64,000 nucleotides of DNA from Pochonia chlamydosporia 170 (GCF_001653235.2 NC_035790.1:620001-684000); one strand, 5' to 3'. Numbered from the stretch's first letter, positions 12,071 through 23,690 are shown. Made by a program: numbers and translations. The notes: a model not told the origin generated them from the letters alone.

Positions 12071-13349
12071 CTACCACAAAGCATCAGTGTCCACCATGTC
12101 TTGCTGTGCCTTGACTCTTCTTTCGGATCTCTCGCTAAACCGCTTGTTCGTAGCCACCGTAGACATTGGAGATGGTATCATTGGACTTGGGGGTTTCTGG
12201 CTGGGTCTTGGATTCGATGGAAGACCTGGAGACCCATGGTGAATATCTGTCGAGTGAGAACTGGTAGCCGTTCGTTGCGAGACGGCGGACTTGGGGCAAA
12301 ATTGTTTTCGGATATTGGGATCGTAAGCGTGGTGGGTGGTATAGCTATGCCGAGGCTCCCCTTCATGAAGAGGCAACAGGCTCGGTCGTTTATATTGGCG
12401 AGGTGACGTCTGTTTCCAGACTGCCCCGAAAGCAGCGCCAGGATGCAATGCCGTCAAGAGCATCCCAGATGCCAAAGGTAGGGCGCCGTCCATAACCATA
12501 AAGGCCGCCTCGTTTTGAAACAACCCACTATCTACGCCGCCAGCAAACTCGACTATTCGATAGATCGAGTACGCAAGTAGCAGAGTCGTGGAAATCTCGA
12601 GGCCTAGTGACGACGTTTTAGGAACGGATACCAGTGTAGCATACAGGTTGCGCGGCATTACCTCTAAGAAATCTTCCAAATCGCGGTGCAGTATACACAT
12701 TCGAGTGCCTATCATCTGGGACACCATGCCCAGAACTGAGGGTTAAGACGAAAGAGAAGTAGACCGCAGCGCCGGTTAGTAGTGCCGCGGCCTGTACACT
12801 CAGGCCAGCAACCAGAATGGAGGCGCTTTTGGTTCTCTAGAAAATCGTCAGTTCTCGTTCTTTCGTCCACATTGTGCTTGTTCCACTGACTGTGACTCCA
12901 TTAAAACCATATGAGATGAACACAATGCCAACCATCTCAACGCCGATCGCAATGGCAATCAAGGTATAAAGACCCAATTCAGCGAGCATAGGCTTGAACG
13001 GACTAAGACGCTCTCCATAGACACTGAGGATATGAGGGAAGACGACGAGGATCGACACTGAGACTGTTGATGGACCTAATACTGTGCCCAACAAGGACAG
13101 CAAGAAGTATACAGGGCTGTCGGGACTTTGATGAAGCAAGATTCGGCCGAGAAAGCCAACAATGCTCAGGAAGAGCCCTGTGGCCAGCGTTGCTGAAAAG
13201 ATAGGAGTGTTTGATCTTATCCCAATATACAGGGCGGCGGGCAAAGAGAGGGCGTAGAATGCAAGTAGCACCACGTTGCCACCGACATTTGGGCTATAGC
13301 TGTAAAATCCGCCTGGAACTGGGCACGTTGAGCCACAGCCGGCTTCCAT
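12071..13349 (-). CDS. RTA1-family membrane protein
   Basis: The exons are 12891-13349, 12662-12836 and 12071-12603, with introns of 54 nt (donor GTCAGT, CTGAC branch) and 58 nt (donor GTAATG, CTAAAAC branch), giving 388 residues. The N-terminus is short and cysteine-bearing (GCGSTCP), and seven spans follow. The GLSVQA span and the IYRIVEFAGG segment followed by NEAAFMVMDG match the RTA1 pattern of GLxxQ and RxxEfxxG...E...D. The last 110 residues are a hydrophilic, Ser/Pro-rich cytosolic tail. RTA1-type proteins in yeast (Rta1, Rsb1, Pug1) are linked to sterol-drug resistance, sphingoid-base release and porphyrin transport; which of these applies here is unknown. The second exon is read in a different frame from the long open frame that begins at 12727; only the spliced version keeps the family motif. 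The start codon is the ATG at 13347-13349. Confidence 0.87.
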
Positions 13350-15342
13350 GATGAATGCAAACCGACTTTGTCATATTTTGAACAACAGTCGACTGCGTGG
13401 ACGAGGTGAGGCGGACAACGAGCTTGACATCCACCGGTCGCCCTCTGGCGAGATGGTGATTTATATTCATCTCCGCGTCTGCCTGGAATTGGCTCGGCCG
13501 GCAGAGCAGAAATGCAGCCCAACAGCCGGGATATGCACGACTCGGGGGTTGGAATGACCTACGGTCGGTTCTGTTGTTGGTTCCAAGGAAGACTCGATGT
13601 GATGCTGGCACCAACAGATACCAGATGGAGAAGTGGTGTGGTTCACAAGCTACCGAATTCGACATTCTGCAGACCGTCACGTTCCGCATCATCCAATTAT
13701 ACGCCATGTTTCTCTGGAGAGACTTGGTTATCTCAGAGGAGGACAGATGGGTTCTGCAACAAGGCCGCCTGATGGAGCACCAAGTCAGTGCCCTGGTCGC
13801 CTACATGACAAATGCTCTGGCCAAACAATACTGACAAACGAATGAAAATGAGGCGATGGTTCCGACAGTCTGGTTGTGCCGTGGCCCCCAGGCATGACTA
13901 GTTTTCAGAGCCAGTCACGAAGTTTGGATCAGCATTGGATGGCAGGCTGAACCTTGCCCGAGCATGACGAGACATGACCATTAAAGAGGGGTTTGCGAAT
14001 TTGCTCATTCATCCAAGAAGAGGAGCGGGCTGGAACAAAACGGCGAGCCTACACCGTGAGTCCTGGGACAGTCGGCGATGTGGTGGCACTATCGGAGGAC
14101 ACCACCATGACAACAAGGCTGTCGTTGTGCAGCATCATCGTCCACAAGCATAGAGCAAGGGTGTGGTGATGTGACGTTGTGGTTGGTTGACTGCCGCTGC
14201 CAACTTCGACATCTGAACCATTAGGACCAGGTTCTTGTGAACATGCCCCCAACCTTCCACACTAGACAGACGCTGGGCTTCGGCACCCGTCCGGAGTACA
14301 GATTGCGCCAGTGGCCCCCAGCCCAATGATGCGTTCTCATGGCAATGACCGCCGGCAGGACAGAGCACGACCGAACACAACACGGTTGGCCTAAGCTCTC
14401 GGGCGAAGTAAAGAGCAAGTGCGGCAACCACATTTATCCCGCGCTGTTGTCTTGTTGTTATAAGGCACCCTGAACCAACCATGGCCGACAGAATAGAGAG
14501 TGTAGAGGTCGAACCAACAAGAAAATGTAGAATTCAAGGGGCTCTTGCGTCATGTTTGACTTTGTAGGTTGGCTTTGAGAAGAGAAGCCGCAGAGTGAGC
14601 GTCGCCGCCCGGAGCCTTCTTCGGCACCTGTCCCAGCGACGAAGACTAACATATCCGTTCTTTCCACCGGATGATGGCGTGGACTCTTTAGGTTGGGTTC
14701 AATGGATCTCCTGTGATTGAGGACCACCAACAGTGAGTGACAAGTAATGCAACTCGGGATACACAGAGCCATGATTGGTCTTCGTGGAGTTGTGTCACCA
14801 TCGTTGGCAGAGCTGTGTTTTGATGTCCAACATTGTTATGGGGAATGTGCCCCCGTCCTCCGTGCAGAGTGTACTCTACTTGGTACTTCGTGTAGACCAT
14901 CTCAATCAGCATGGTCTGTCCTTCATAGTTTGTCAGCGCTGAGAGTAAAACAGAGACAAGGGTCCACACGCAGCTTTTGGACTCGGGTCCTGTGATTTCA
15001 TGTCGATGATTCTGGCTCGTGTATGAGAGAGTTGTCAATTCATCACCCGCAGGGCTGTGAAATTGACGTTGAGATGAGACGGAGTGCAGAGGTCGACTAT
15101 CACTTTTGATGCATCAGGCATGGCGCCGAAATAATAGTACTCGGAACTTGGTACGCAAGAAGTAGATTGATGAGGCATCGAATAATCAGGTTGTGAGTCG
15201 TGACAGTTCATCACGGAAACGCAGGCTCCTTCCCGTTGTCTCAGAATCAGGCTACTTGGTGCCTGCCTGCTGCTGTTCAGGAAGGCACCACCTTGCTTAT
15301 TTGGAAGCAGCTGTTGATGCTGGTGCATGTGCTCATATTTGT

Positions 15343-15375
15343 TTCCGAACATTGAAGTTCGTTCAATGTTCGGAA
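15343..15375. repeat. Perfect 14-bp inverted repeat with 5-nt loop
   Basis: The left arm 15343-15356 (TTCCGAACATTGAA) is exactly complementary to the right arm 15362-15375, with loop GTTCG. It lies in non-coding DNA. It could fold as a hairpin or bind a dimeric regulator as a palindrome, but it is not followed by a T-tract. Confidence 0.9.
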
Positions 15376-15389
15376 TGCTCCGTACTTCA

Positions 15390-15404
15390 TGTACTAGTAG
15401 TACA
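15390..15404. repeat. Perfect 7-bp inverted repeat, 1-nt spacer
   Basis: TGTACTA, one G, then TAGTACA. It starts 14 bp after the longer hairpin at 15343-15375, so the two palindromes form a compact pair. Confidence 0.85.
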
Positions 15405-16314
15405 CAACACTCTGCACATGAGTAGGACAACTTGGGTTTTTGTTGGGATATTTCAAGAAGAAGAAGAACTCAGAGTAAAATCATCCAGCTCCTTCACAGG
15501 GTAGGGCCTAAGTCAGACAGCATCCGCGGCGGCAGGCAGCTCAGCTCCAGCCTATTGAATACCCGACCCCAGCTGACCAAGTCATGCCAAATCCATGTCG
15601 CTAACCACTTCGCTGCGCATGTCACCTTCATTCTTCTTTGGAGCCAAAAGTGTGAGTCGCAAACATACACACAGAGACACCAGGTCAATGCTTTACGCGA
15701 TACAAAATTGAAGCTCAAAAGCGTTCAGTCCCTTCTGAAAACGGGAACAATGGCGCGCGAGGGGAATGTCACCCTCCGAGTGAGTCCGATGCATCACCCA
15801 ATCAGAGGACAACCACAGGTCATTGGGCGCCATGACTTCACTGCGCCTAGTGCCTTTTGTCCTCCCGCGGGTGAGGCTTGGCTGAGGCTTAGCAAGAGAT
15901 TCGTCCGTGTCCACGACGACTATGACAACACCACCTCTTCGTGAGAAGCTTCTTGGCCCATTCCAGTGTCGCAGCTGCATTGTCGTGCTGTATCTGCATT
16001 GTCGGCCGAAACAACCACAGCCCCGAGCAATCCTATTTCCAGAACGGCAAAGCTTCATGGAAGGTTAGATTTGCGTCACCGAGCCATCCGCCAGCTTACT
16101 TCATCTGTCCTGCGCCTGCTCTTTCACTCTTCGCCAGAAGAGCATTCGCCAAGCATACGGGAGCATGTCTCCATGACGATACAATATCGCACCAGCAGCA
16201 TTTCTTTTCGTTCTCGGCCATTGTATCGCGAGGGCCTATTTCCTCCTCGGCAAAGCTGTTGCACCGAGTTTTACACCTCATTCATTTAGGGCCCGTTGTG
16301 TTCCGCCACAGATC

Positions 16315-18006
16315 ATGTCCATCCGCATAGCTCTCGACAAGCAGCCCGAATTCTACACCAATCTCGACCATGTGACAGGACGCATAATACTAGGGCTTAA
16401 TCGCCCAGAGCAAGTCGGCAGCATTGTTGTCAAGCTAGAAGGCGAGTCGGTTACCGCTTTGCAGGTTCCAAATCCATACGAAGACAACGGTCCTCGACCT
16501 CCCGGCCCGCTGCCAGGTCCGCCTGGCAGCATCGTGAGCGAAAATCATAAAATCCTATACAAGGTGCAGCAGGTTTTCCCCGACGAATATCATTCGAGCT
16601 CTTCGAATCCATACGGCGCCTTTCCACTGCAACCGGGAGAACACGAGTTCCCCTTCAAGTTCAAACTACCCATCAACAATGCGTGCAGCGACCCAATGGC
16701 CATGTCCAAGATTGGCGGCCTCGCGGGAGTAGGCGGCTTCGGATCTGGAGGTGGTCTCTTCGGCATGGGTGGAGTTCGATTCATGGATGGCACGAAACAG
16801 TTGCACCTCCAACATGTTACACGAACTCTTCCTCCCTCTCTGACAGGGTACCCCATGGAAGCGGAGATTCGCTATTACATTAAAGTCACAATCCAACGAC
16901 CGGGGTTTCTGAAAGAGAATTGGAGATACCAAATTGGATACAAATTCCTTCCCATCGAGCCTCCAAGGCCATCGTCCACAGGACAAGAGGCGTTTGCCCG
17001 GCGACCATTCACGTTTCGACCGCGATCACCAGTCCCCCAGAATAAAAAGAAGAATCCCTTCTTCTCATCAAAGAAAGGGGACAAGGATGAAACCTCGGGT
17101 ATGGATGGCACGGGCGCCGACTCGCCAGAGGTAGCCCCAGCGCCGTCAATTGAGATGTCGGCCCGCCTGCCTCATCCTTCGATATTTACCTGCAACCAAC
17201 CAGTTCCTCTGCGGCTAATTGCAAAAAAGCTGGTCAATAGTCCAGAGCAAGTCCACCTGGTTTCGTTTCAGATGGATCTCATCGGTATTACCGAAGTGAG
17301 AGCGTACAACATCTACAACAAGAAGGTCAATCGCTGGGTAGTCGTATCCACCAACGACCTAAACATACCCTTGACATCCGGACCAGACGCAGAAGTTGGA
17401 TCAGAGGTCGCAGTGCCCGATACTTTGTGGAAAGACAAGACATTGCCCAATACTGTTGCGCCGTCGTTTGTCACCTGCAACCTGTCGCGAAGATACGAGG
17501 TGGAAATAAAGCTAGGACTATGCTGGGGCAAGCCGAAATCCGGGTTCATTAGCAACCACCCTCAAACAATCTTCCTTCCGTTGCATTTCGGCACGGTAGA
17601 GGTCTTCTCAGGCATCACGCCACCACCCGAGCTCGTCGAGGCAGCTAGAAATACCCGGCCTGGTAGGGCAACGCTGAGTATTCCACCAAGGCTGCCACCA
17701 CGACCGAGCCATTCAGCACCAAGCACACCGGTTTCAGCACAACAAAACCAGAGCTTGAATTCCAATTCAAGCCAAGCACAGGCGCAACCACCGCCCATGC
17801 CACAGAGACCACCACAAGATCCATTGTATCCTCCTCAATTACTACCCGGACAGACGGTACCACCGTACGACGACGCGCCACCGAGCTACGACGAAGCCAT
17901 TGCCGAGAACTTGTCAGGTCCGTTTGACGGGATGCAATCCCGACCAGCATACAGCGGTGTTACAAACGAGAATGCGCCAAGTCAAATGCCTGCGGAGAAG
18001 AGATAA
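16315..18006 (+). CDS. Arrestin-domain protein with PY motifs (ART-like adaptor)
   Basis: This is a single-exon frame of 563 residues. Residues about 1-215 fit an arrestin N-terminal fold: a beta-rich start (SIRIALDKQPEFY, VTGRIILGL, VVKLEGES), then a PGEHEFPFKFKLP strand and a YYIKVTI strand, interrupted by a Gly-rich insertion (GGFGSGGGLFG). A basic linker (KKKNPFFSSKKG) leads into a C-terminal arrestin half around residues 280-440. The Pro/Ser/Gln-rich tail carries PPSY at residues 522-525 and VPPY at 515-518, the class of motif bound by WW domains of Rsp5/Nedd4-type ubiquitin ligases. By family knowledge such proteins recruit the ligase to plasma-membrane transporters for endocytosis. Which transporter it serves cannot be told, although several permeases lie nearby. 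The PalF/Rim8 and CreD branches are alternatives I cannot exclude. Confidence 0.9.
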   Translation: MSIRIALDKQPEFYTNLDHVTGRIILGLNRPEQVGSIVVKLEGESVTALQVPNPYEDNGPRPPGPLPGPPGSIVSENHKILYKVQQVFPDEYHSSSSNPYGAFPLQPGEHEFPFKFKLPINNACSDPMAMSKIGGLAGVGGFGSGGGLFGMGGVRFMDGTKQLHLQHVTRTLPPSLTGYPMEAEIRYYIKVTIQRPGFLKENWRYQIGYKFLPIEPPRPSSTGQEAFARRPFTFRPRSPVPQNKKKNPFFSSKKGDKDETSGMDGTGADSPEVAPAPSIEMSARLPHPSIFTCNQPVPLRLIAKKLVNSPEQVHLVSFQMDLIGITEVRAYNIYNKKVNRWVVVSTNDLNIPLTSGPDAEVGSEVAVPDTLWKDKTLPNTVAPSFVTCNLSRRYEVEIKLGLCWGKPKSGFISNHPQTIFLPLHFGTVEVFSGITPPPELVEAARNTRPGRATLSIPPRLPPRPSHSAPSTPVSAQQNQSLNSNSSQAQAQPPPMPQRPPQDPLYPPQLLPGQTVPPYDDAPPSYDEAIAENLSGPFDGMQSRPAYSGVTNENAPSQMPAEKR

Positions 18007-18379
18007 TTTGATTCCCCCTTACGCGATGAATACTGCATAATTAATCACAAAGGAGTTTTGGTCAGGATTAAAAAGCATGGGCGGTGGAATAGACGGGATA
18101 GGATTGGGTCATAAATGAGATTGGTATAGCAGTATTTAATAATAAGAATCACTAAACTTCACATACCATGGAATGATGCACATATACTCAAGTAGGTGAC
18201 CAAACTAACGTCATGTACACAGTCAATAGTCGATGGTGTTCTCGCGACTGCTCATAAGAGCCCAAGCTTCGGTGACGTCAGCCCACTTTCTCACACACAA
18301 ACATTGAACTCACCAAAACCTCGGCTCACAACTTCACCACCAAACACCACAGCCGTCAATCTCAAAGCACAATGCCGAA
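18007..18379. other. Intergenic between arrestin and lipase genes
   Basis: The left half is the AT-rich 3' flank of the arrestin gene. The right half is the lipase promoter and holds a CRE-type palindrome (listed separately). No further gene is seen. Confidence 0.6.
18273..18280. promoter_or_regulatory. CRE-type palindrome TGACGTCA
   Basis: A perfect TGACGTCA octamer lies 99 bp upstream of the lipase start codon. This is the classic site for bZIP factors of the ATF/CREB type (Atf1 and relatives in fungi). Binding here is an inference from the sequence match and its promoter position. Confidence 0.45.
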
Positions 18380-19421
18380 ATGAGTAAATGCCTCCCGCGA
18401 AGCGTACCGCTCGCTTCCCTACGCATACATCACGCCCGCCATCCACTCTCACACCGCCACATCTCATCAACATCACACAATCAACGTTCCCGCGATCCTC
18501 GCATCCGCGACGTCGGCAGACAAATCGAAGATGACTACGCAGCTATTCGCGAACACTACGGTACTTCCCCTTTCACACCCCAATACACTTACAAAATCTA
18601 ACATTTCAGCCACGCCGAAATACCCCATCGTCCTAGCCCACGGCCTCCTAGGCTTCTCGGAGCTGCACGTCCCTCCCTTCCCACGCATCCAATACTGGCA
18701 CGGCATACGGGAAGCGCTCACCGCACAAGGCGCAACAGTCATCACCGCCACCGTCCCCCCGTCAAGCTCCATCGCCGAAAGGGCAGCCAAGCTCGCAGAT
18801 GACATTACAAGCGCAGGCGTCGACGTAAGCGCGGGCGTCAACGTCGTCGCCCACAGTATGGGCGGCCTGGACGCGCGGTGGATGATATCAAACATCCTCA
18901 AGCCGGAAAGAAGCTTAAAAGTCGCGTCCTTGACAACTATTTCGACGCCGCACCATGGATCGCCCTTTGCGGATTACGTGCTGCACTCGTCGTCGGGGAT
19001 AATGTACCTGCCGCGTTTGTATCGACTTCTTGAGCGGGCGGGCCTGTCGACGAGTGCGTTTTCCCAGCTCACCACGTCGTATATGAGGGATGAGTTTAAT
19101 CCCAGGACGAGGGATGACGAGGCGGTGCGGTACTTTTCGTATGGGGCGATGATGGCGCCGCCGCCGTTGTTGAGTCCGTTTCGTATCCCGAAGAGGATTA
19201 TAGAGGAGGTGGAGGGTGTGAATGATGGGTTGGTGAGCGTTGAGAGTGCGCGCTGGGGAGCGTATCAGGGGACGTTGGTGGGTGTGAATCATTTGGATTT
19301 GATTAATTGGCCGAATAGGGTGCGGTGGATGGTGAGAGGGTGGATTGGCGTGAGGAAGAGGTTTAATGCTGTGGCATTTTATTTGGGCATTGCTGATATG
19401 TTGGCGAGGGAGGGATTGTGA
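18380..19421 (+). CDS. Tgl2-like lipase, probably mitochondrial
   Basis: Two exons (18380-18560 and 18610-19421) with a 49-nt intron (CTAAC branch close to TTCAG) give 330 residues. The first 40 residues are rich in Arg, His and Ser without acidic residues, as expected of a mitochondrial presequence. An alpha/beta-hydrolase fold follows: an oxyanion-region AHGLLGF motif, a YWHGIREAL segment, the nucleophile elbow AHSMGG with Ser at about residue 143, an STPHHGSPFAD segment, a likely catalytic Asp in VNDGLVS and a likely His in VNHLDLIN. This order and spacing match the yeast triacylglycerol lipase Tgl2 and its fungal relatives. An ATG inside the first exon in another frame (18531) would lose the presequence and shift the first residues, so I chose 18380. 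The substrate is probably di- or triacylglycerol, but this is inferred. Confidence 0.9.
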
Positions 19422-20002
19422 TTGTGGTTTTGCTTCTGGAGTTTGGATTTTAGAGCCGTCGGTTTTGTTACATGGTGGGAAGCAAGTTTGTCATATGGGT
19501 GTTCACACAGAGTCAGTGGGAAGGTCAACATCATGGGCACGTCAAATAATTGTAGAGGTATCAGTATTAGAATATAGAATACAGCAAGCCTGGCCACGGG
19601 CATGAGCATGAGCTCGAAACATGAGCACAAACACAGGCACCGCCGTCCCAATCAAGCCTCTTCCCCAGGGTTTCATAATCAATCTCTGTCGTCCCGACCA
19701 CACATGATGCATTATGTACACAAACCAGCACACCGCGTCCAAATGATAATGGCAAACAAAAACGTTGAAAAAAATCAAGTGGTCGGCTGCAAGTCGTTCA
19801 CAGATTGGCGTTGGGGGAAGATGGTCAGGTCGGCAGAACGAACGCCGGGGAACCTTCAGACATTTATGCCTCATCAAAGCTCTCCCAAGATCCGTCACTG
19901 CATCCTTTTAATTTGCTCCTCTCCTCCCGCAACCAGCTTGTCGCTACCGTTTCCGCCTCCCATCCACGCCTCCACGAGCCATCACCCTCCAGAAGGCGAC
20001 GC
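19422..20002. other. Convergent 3' intergenic region
   Basis: This lies between the ends of the lipase gene (plus) and the 68-residue protein gene (minus) and should hold both polyadenylation regions. Nothing else is recognised. Confidence 0.6.
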
Positions 20003-20328
20003 TTAGTACTTGGGCTGGTTGCGCTCCTTGCGGCGGGCAAGGCACTTGGAGATGTACAGACCAGTAAGGCCGACGGCAACTATTCAAGGGAGATAATGTC
20101 AGTTTGTGCATTGCAAAACATGCCCAGGCTTTCAAGCGCAACGCAATTGTCGCGATCGGCCAGCCAAGGGAAGGACCTAAAGGGCATCTATTGCGTACCG
20201 ACAAAGACGATGCAGAACACGACCATGACACCAGCATTTCGTGCGGGCCAGCTCTTCTCACGCTTGGCGAAGGCGTTCATGGCCTCGGTGGCCTCTCGGG
20301 CAATAAGAGCAGTGTTGATGGCAGCCAT
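20003..20328 (-). CDS. Small one-span membrane protein, 68 residues
   Basis: Exon 1 is 20199-20328 and exon 2 is 20003-20079, separated by a 119-nt intron with donor GTACGC and acceptor ATAG. The 68-residue product starts MAAINTALIAREATEAM, has one long hydrophobic span (about residues 32-55, VMVVFCIVFV into VAVGLTGLYI) and ends in a strongly basic tail (CLARRKERNQPKY). An N-out, basic-in single-span layout is likely. I do not recognise the family. The clean splice junction, the hydrophobic span that continues across it and the C-ending codons of exon 2 argue that it is real. A pyrimidine-rich tract lies about 250 bp upstream of the start codon, as in many highly expressed fungal genes. Confidence 0.72.
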
Positions 20329-23300
20329 TGTGTAGGTTGGGAGTGGAGTGGAGAGGCGACAAGAATTGCTCTGTTGACGTTTTGTTAGTAAAAGGAAAAG
20401 CGCGCAAGTCTTCGCGAGACGATTTGGGCCAGCTGAGCGATTAGGGATCAATTGCCTGTCAAGAGTCGATAAAATTCAATTGATTTTTGTTTGATGGTGT
20501 GCAATTGAGCTTGAGATATGACGGCGTTCGCTTGTTGCAGAAAAGGCTGCGGTCAATTCGACGTGATGGTCGACTTTCTTTTTTTTTTTTCCCTCGCCCC
20601 AAGCAAGTTCAGCACCCAAGCTTCTCCGATCGCATCGGCTATGCCGGCAGCTGCAGCTCGACTTGCACAGTCCGAGCGAGCTCCCAATACAATGCAACAC
20701 CGGCCAAATCAATCAAAAATTCACATCGACATGCAATCGACAGGTAATTGGGCACAACAGCTGGCTCATTCGTGTGATTCACTTACCTGTACTGGCCGTG
20801 AGAGAGGATGGAGGTGGAGGAGCAACAAATTGACTCGACTCGCGCAGGTGGACTAGGCCATGATTTTGTTGATCAGACTCAAGGCCTCAAGTCCGGTGGA
20901 AAAGTGGGGATGCACGTCACGGGCCAACCGGGGGCCAAGGATTCTGGGCAAGACTGGAACTGGCTGGGATATCCAGGATCACCCAGAGTGATCTCAAGTG
21001 AGCTAGCCTGCCCGTTCCTTTGCTTTGCAGTTTGGATTGCCGCCAAGCCCATGTACCAGCCAGAGAGAGAGACACCAGCAGAACGGCTCCAAAGTTAATG
21101 CCTGCGAATTTGCCCTTGGCTACGGAGCCAAGACGAGGTAAATTGATTGAATCAGCTGCCACTTTTCAAGGGGAGCTTTGTGTCAATCAATTGAGTCTAT
21201 CATTTCCGCTTGAGATACTACGCACGACTGACGCTCTGCCGCCCTTGACAGGATGATCAAAGAAAATGGTACGGGTACGCCGCGCCGGCTTGAAGAAAAA
21301 AAAAATCACCCTGCCAAACTGCCTGGCAGCAAATTTCAAAATTCCCTCCTCGACAACACTGGCACTAGCGGGCCGGAAGTGCAGGACGGCTGCTGGTCGA
21401 TTTTTGAAATGACTTATGGCACTCTTTGGGTGGGCGAGCCTTCAATACCACCCACAACATTGATATCATGTACTTCGACCGCTTCTTCTTGCAGGAGCTG
21501 TACCTGGCCATGGGGCAACTCGGAACACGGCAGCCATGCTGGCCAAACAACAAGTCGAGAAAAAAAAGCCCTCTGCTGGAGACGGCGATAACTAGTGGTC
21601 CCCATGTGGGGGACCAAGCGCTAGGTGCTGGGGTGCTTGAACGGGCAACGAACGGGATTGCCTGCGCGAATTTTGGACCGACCACACCAAACAAATGACG
21701 GGTCAAGCCTGGTGTTTTGACATCAGAGTGTTTGACTGATGTATTAGCGTCCTGGCTACGGAGTATGGACAAGGTGAGTTGATATCCAACCCGCCCAAGA
21801 TTGGCTGGGGATCCATGGGGCTGCGTGATTATATCTGCCCAGCAGGATCAAAGAGAACCACCCGAGGCGACAGTGGCGGCTCGCGCACAACCATGACCGG
21901 ACAAGACGGCTCACAGGGGGTCACGATTGCTGTCAATGCAGACCTTCCAAGAAGAAAGCAGGAATTGTCGCGCACTTCATAAGGCGCGAGGCGGCGTCAG
22001 GATGCCCCATCACAGTTCGGTTCATGTTAGGCACAGACGGACAGTGCACCAACGAGCTGGAATGAGGCGACACGTCGCAACTGCAAGACTAATACGCCCT
22101 GTTATTCTCTTTGGGCATGGGCCGCGGAGCACCTTGGCCCAGGCAGCCCGCGGGGCTGATGAGTACAGACTTGACACTATGTCTCAATAGACCAGCTCTT
22201 GTTTCGCATTGTGTTTTAAATGAGGGCATGGACAAACTCCCGTTTGTCAAGAGTTTCGAATGTGGATTGAACGCGTGGGATGTGGGATAATAGGCGAAGA
22301 GAGACATTGGCCTTTCCCCAGAAATGAACCCAATGTTTGCCAGCAAAGCTAATGTCGTTTGCCACGCTTCTTTTCAGCAAGTGTTAGGTCGATTTGTAGC
22401 CAGGTACTGGGAATGACGTCGTTCCTACATGCTGCATGCTTCCGAGAGGTAGGCTGTGATCATGACTGGAGCAATCCATGATTAGTTCATCTCATGATAT
22501 TCTGCACAGCATCATTGATGAAACATCACGTTGGGCACACACAAAAGTACCAGTCAGTGCTCGGTATGATGAAGTGAATCGCTGTCTGCATTCTCACTTG
22601 GTGGAGGAGTATTGGTGCTGCATGGCTCAGTCATCCTTTACACCAAATGGGCATCTCGGTCTAGGGCGCCGCCTCTGCCGCTGCAAGTGACATTTGGAGG
22701 CCAGAGCCAGACGAGGAAGCTGCATCCGGAAGATCCAGGTGCGCTTGACACGCCCAATTTTGCAGGGAAACGTGATGGCTTTCTCAAGCTCCACCAAGTG
22801 GCCCGACGCGGCCGGATCCATAGAAGGGCGAGAGAAGAAAAATTGTCTGGCGTGGCTCCATTTCGTCCGCGGCTCACGGCCATGAATCGAGCTACCAGCT
22901 TAGGTTTTGCTTTGGAAATTACCGTGGAAGTCTCGGATGAGAGTCGGCGTCTGACGAGATTCGCCATTGATTGCTCGCTCCGGTCAAAAGCCTGGTCGTA
23001 TTACTCCTGGCCTTGATGGCTTTGCTTTGGCCCGTGTAGTTTCCGGAGTCGAATTACCTCAAACAACTTCTTGCTTGGCCAGCTGTGAACTCGTCGATCA
23101 ACATTACCTGTGTCGTTACCTTGGCAGGTGACTGAGGATGTCAATTGAAGCCGTCTTGTATCCCATACTTGGAGCATCTACAAGCAGCAATGATGCTGAC
23201 TCCCACCTATCCCTCTAACGAAAATACTGTAGCTGGTTCGTGAGCTAGCTGTGGCGGCGCCGATAACCACCAGGCCATGCGTCCGTTGAAAACTAGGCAC

Positions 23301-23690
23301 GAATTATTCTCCATGGACGAATTGGAATGAACACCAGTGTTCGAGAAACCTCAAATAATGGTCTTGAAGCTATTGCAACAGAATCACCAGATCCACCTAC
23401 CATGTAAACGACCGCACTCGGCCGAAAATGGAAGGATATTAACAGTGTATATGTACAGTGTGTATCATTGCACACTGTACGTCGGCATACGCCTTTCGCC
23501 GACTGGTACAAGGTGAGGAGAACAACAGGTGACACAGCATGAGACAACAACTTGAGAGCTGGTCAACTGTCATGATTTACACACTCGTATTTGCAGGCAC
23601 CCAGCTACCAACTAGCTTCACCACTTTGTGAGCCGGTTTTGACACAAAGAAGAAGACTTTCGTGCAAGAACCTCACGCCGTGTCATCAAG
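20329..23690. other. Long gene-free region between divergent genes
   Basis: A 3.4-kb gap holds the promoters of the 68-residue protein gene and the molybdate transporter gene. A long T-tract lies near 20578-20591, a TACGGAGTA motif at 21757 and a GC hairpin at 21596-21616. The longest frames, 135 residues or less, carry no recognisable domain. Confidence 0.5.
21596..21616. repeat. Perfect 8-bp GC-rich hairpin
   Basis: TGGTCCCC, loop ATGTG, then GGGGACCA. It is an isolated inverted repeat in non-coding DNA with no T-tract, so it is not a typical terminator. Confidence 0.75.

Larger units (their letters stand above)
13350..16314. other. Long gene-free region between divergent genes
   Basis: This 3-kb gap separates the RTA1-type gene (minus) from the arrestin gene (plus), so it holds both promoters. 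It contains two strong inverted repeats near 15343-15404, listed separately. The longest frames here, such as 15432-15944, have no recognisable domain and no supporting splice links. Confidence 0.5.

Noticed and set aside
12604..12727. ATG-started upstream part of the RTA1 C-terminal frame
   Set aside because: The spliced reading in another frame restores the family pattern, and the segment contains a good 58-nt intron.
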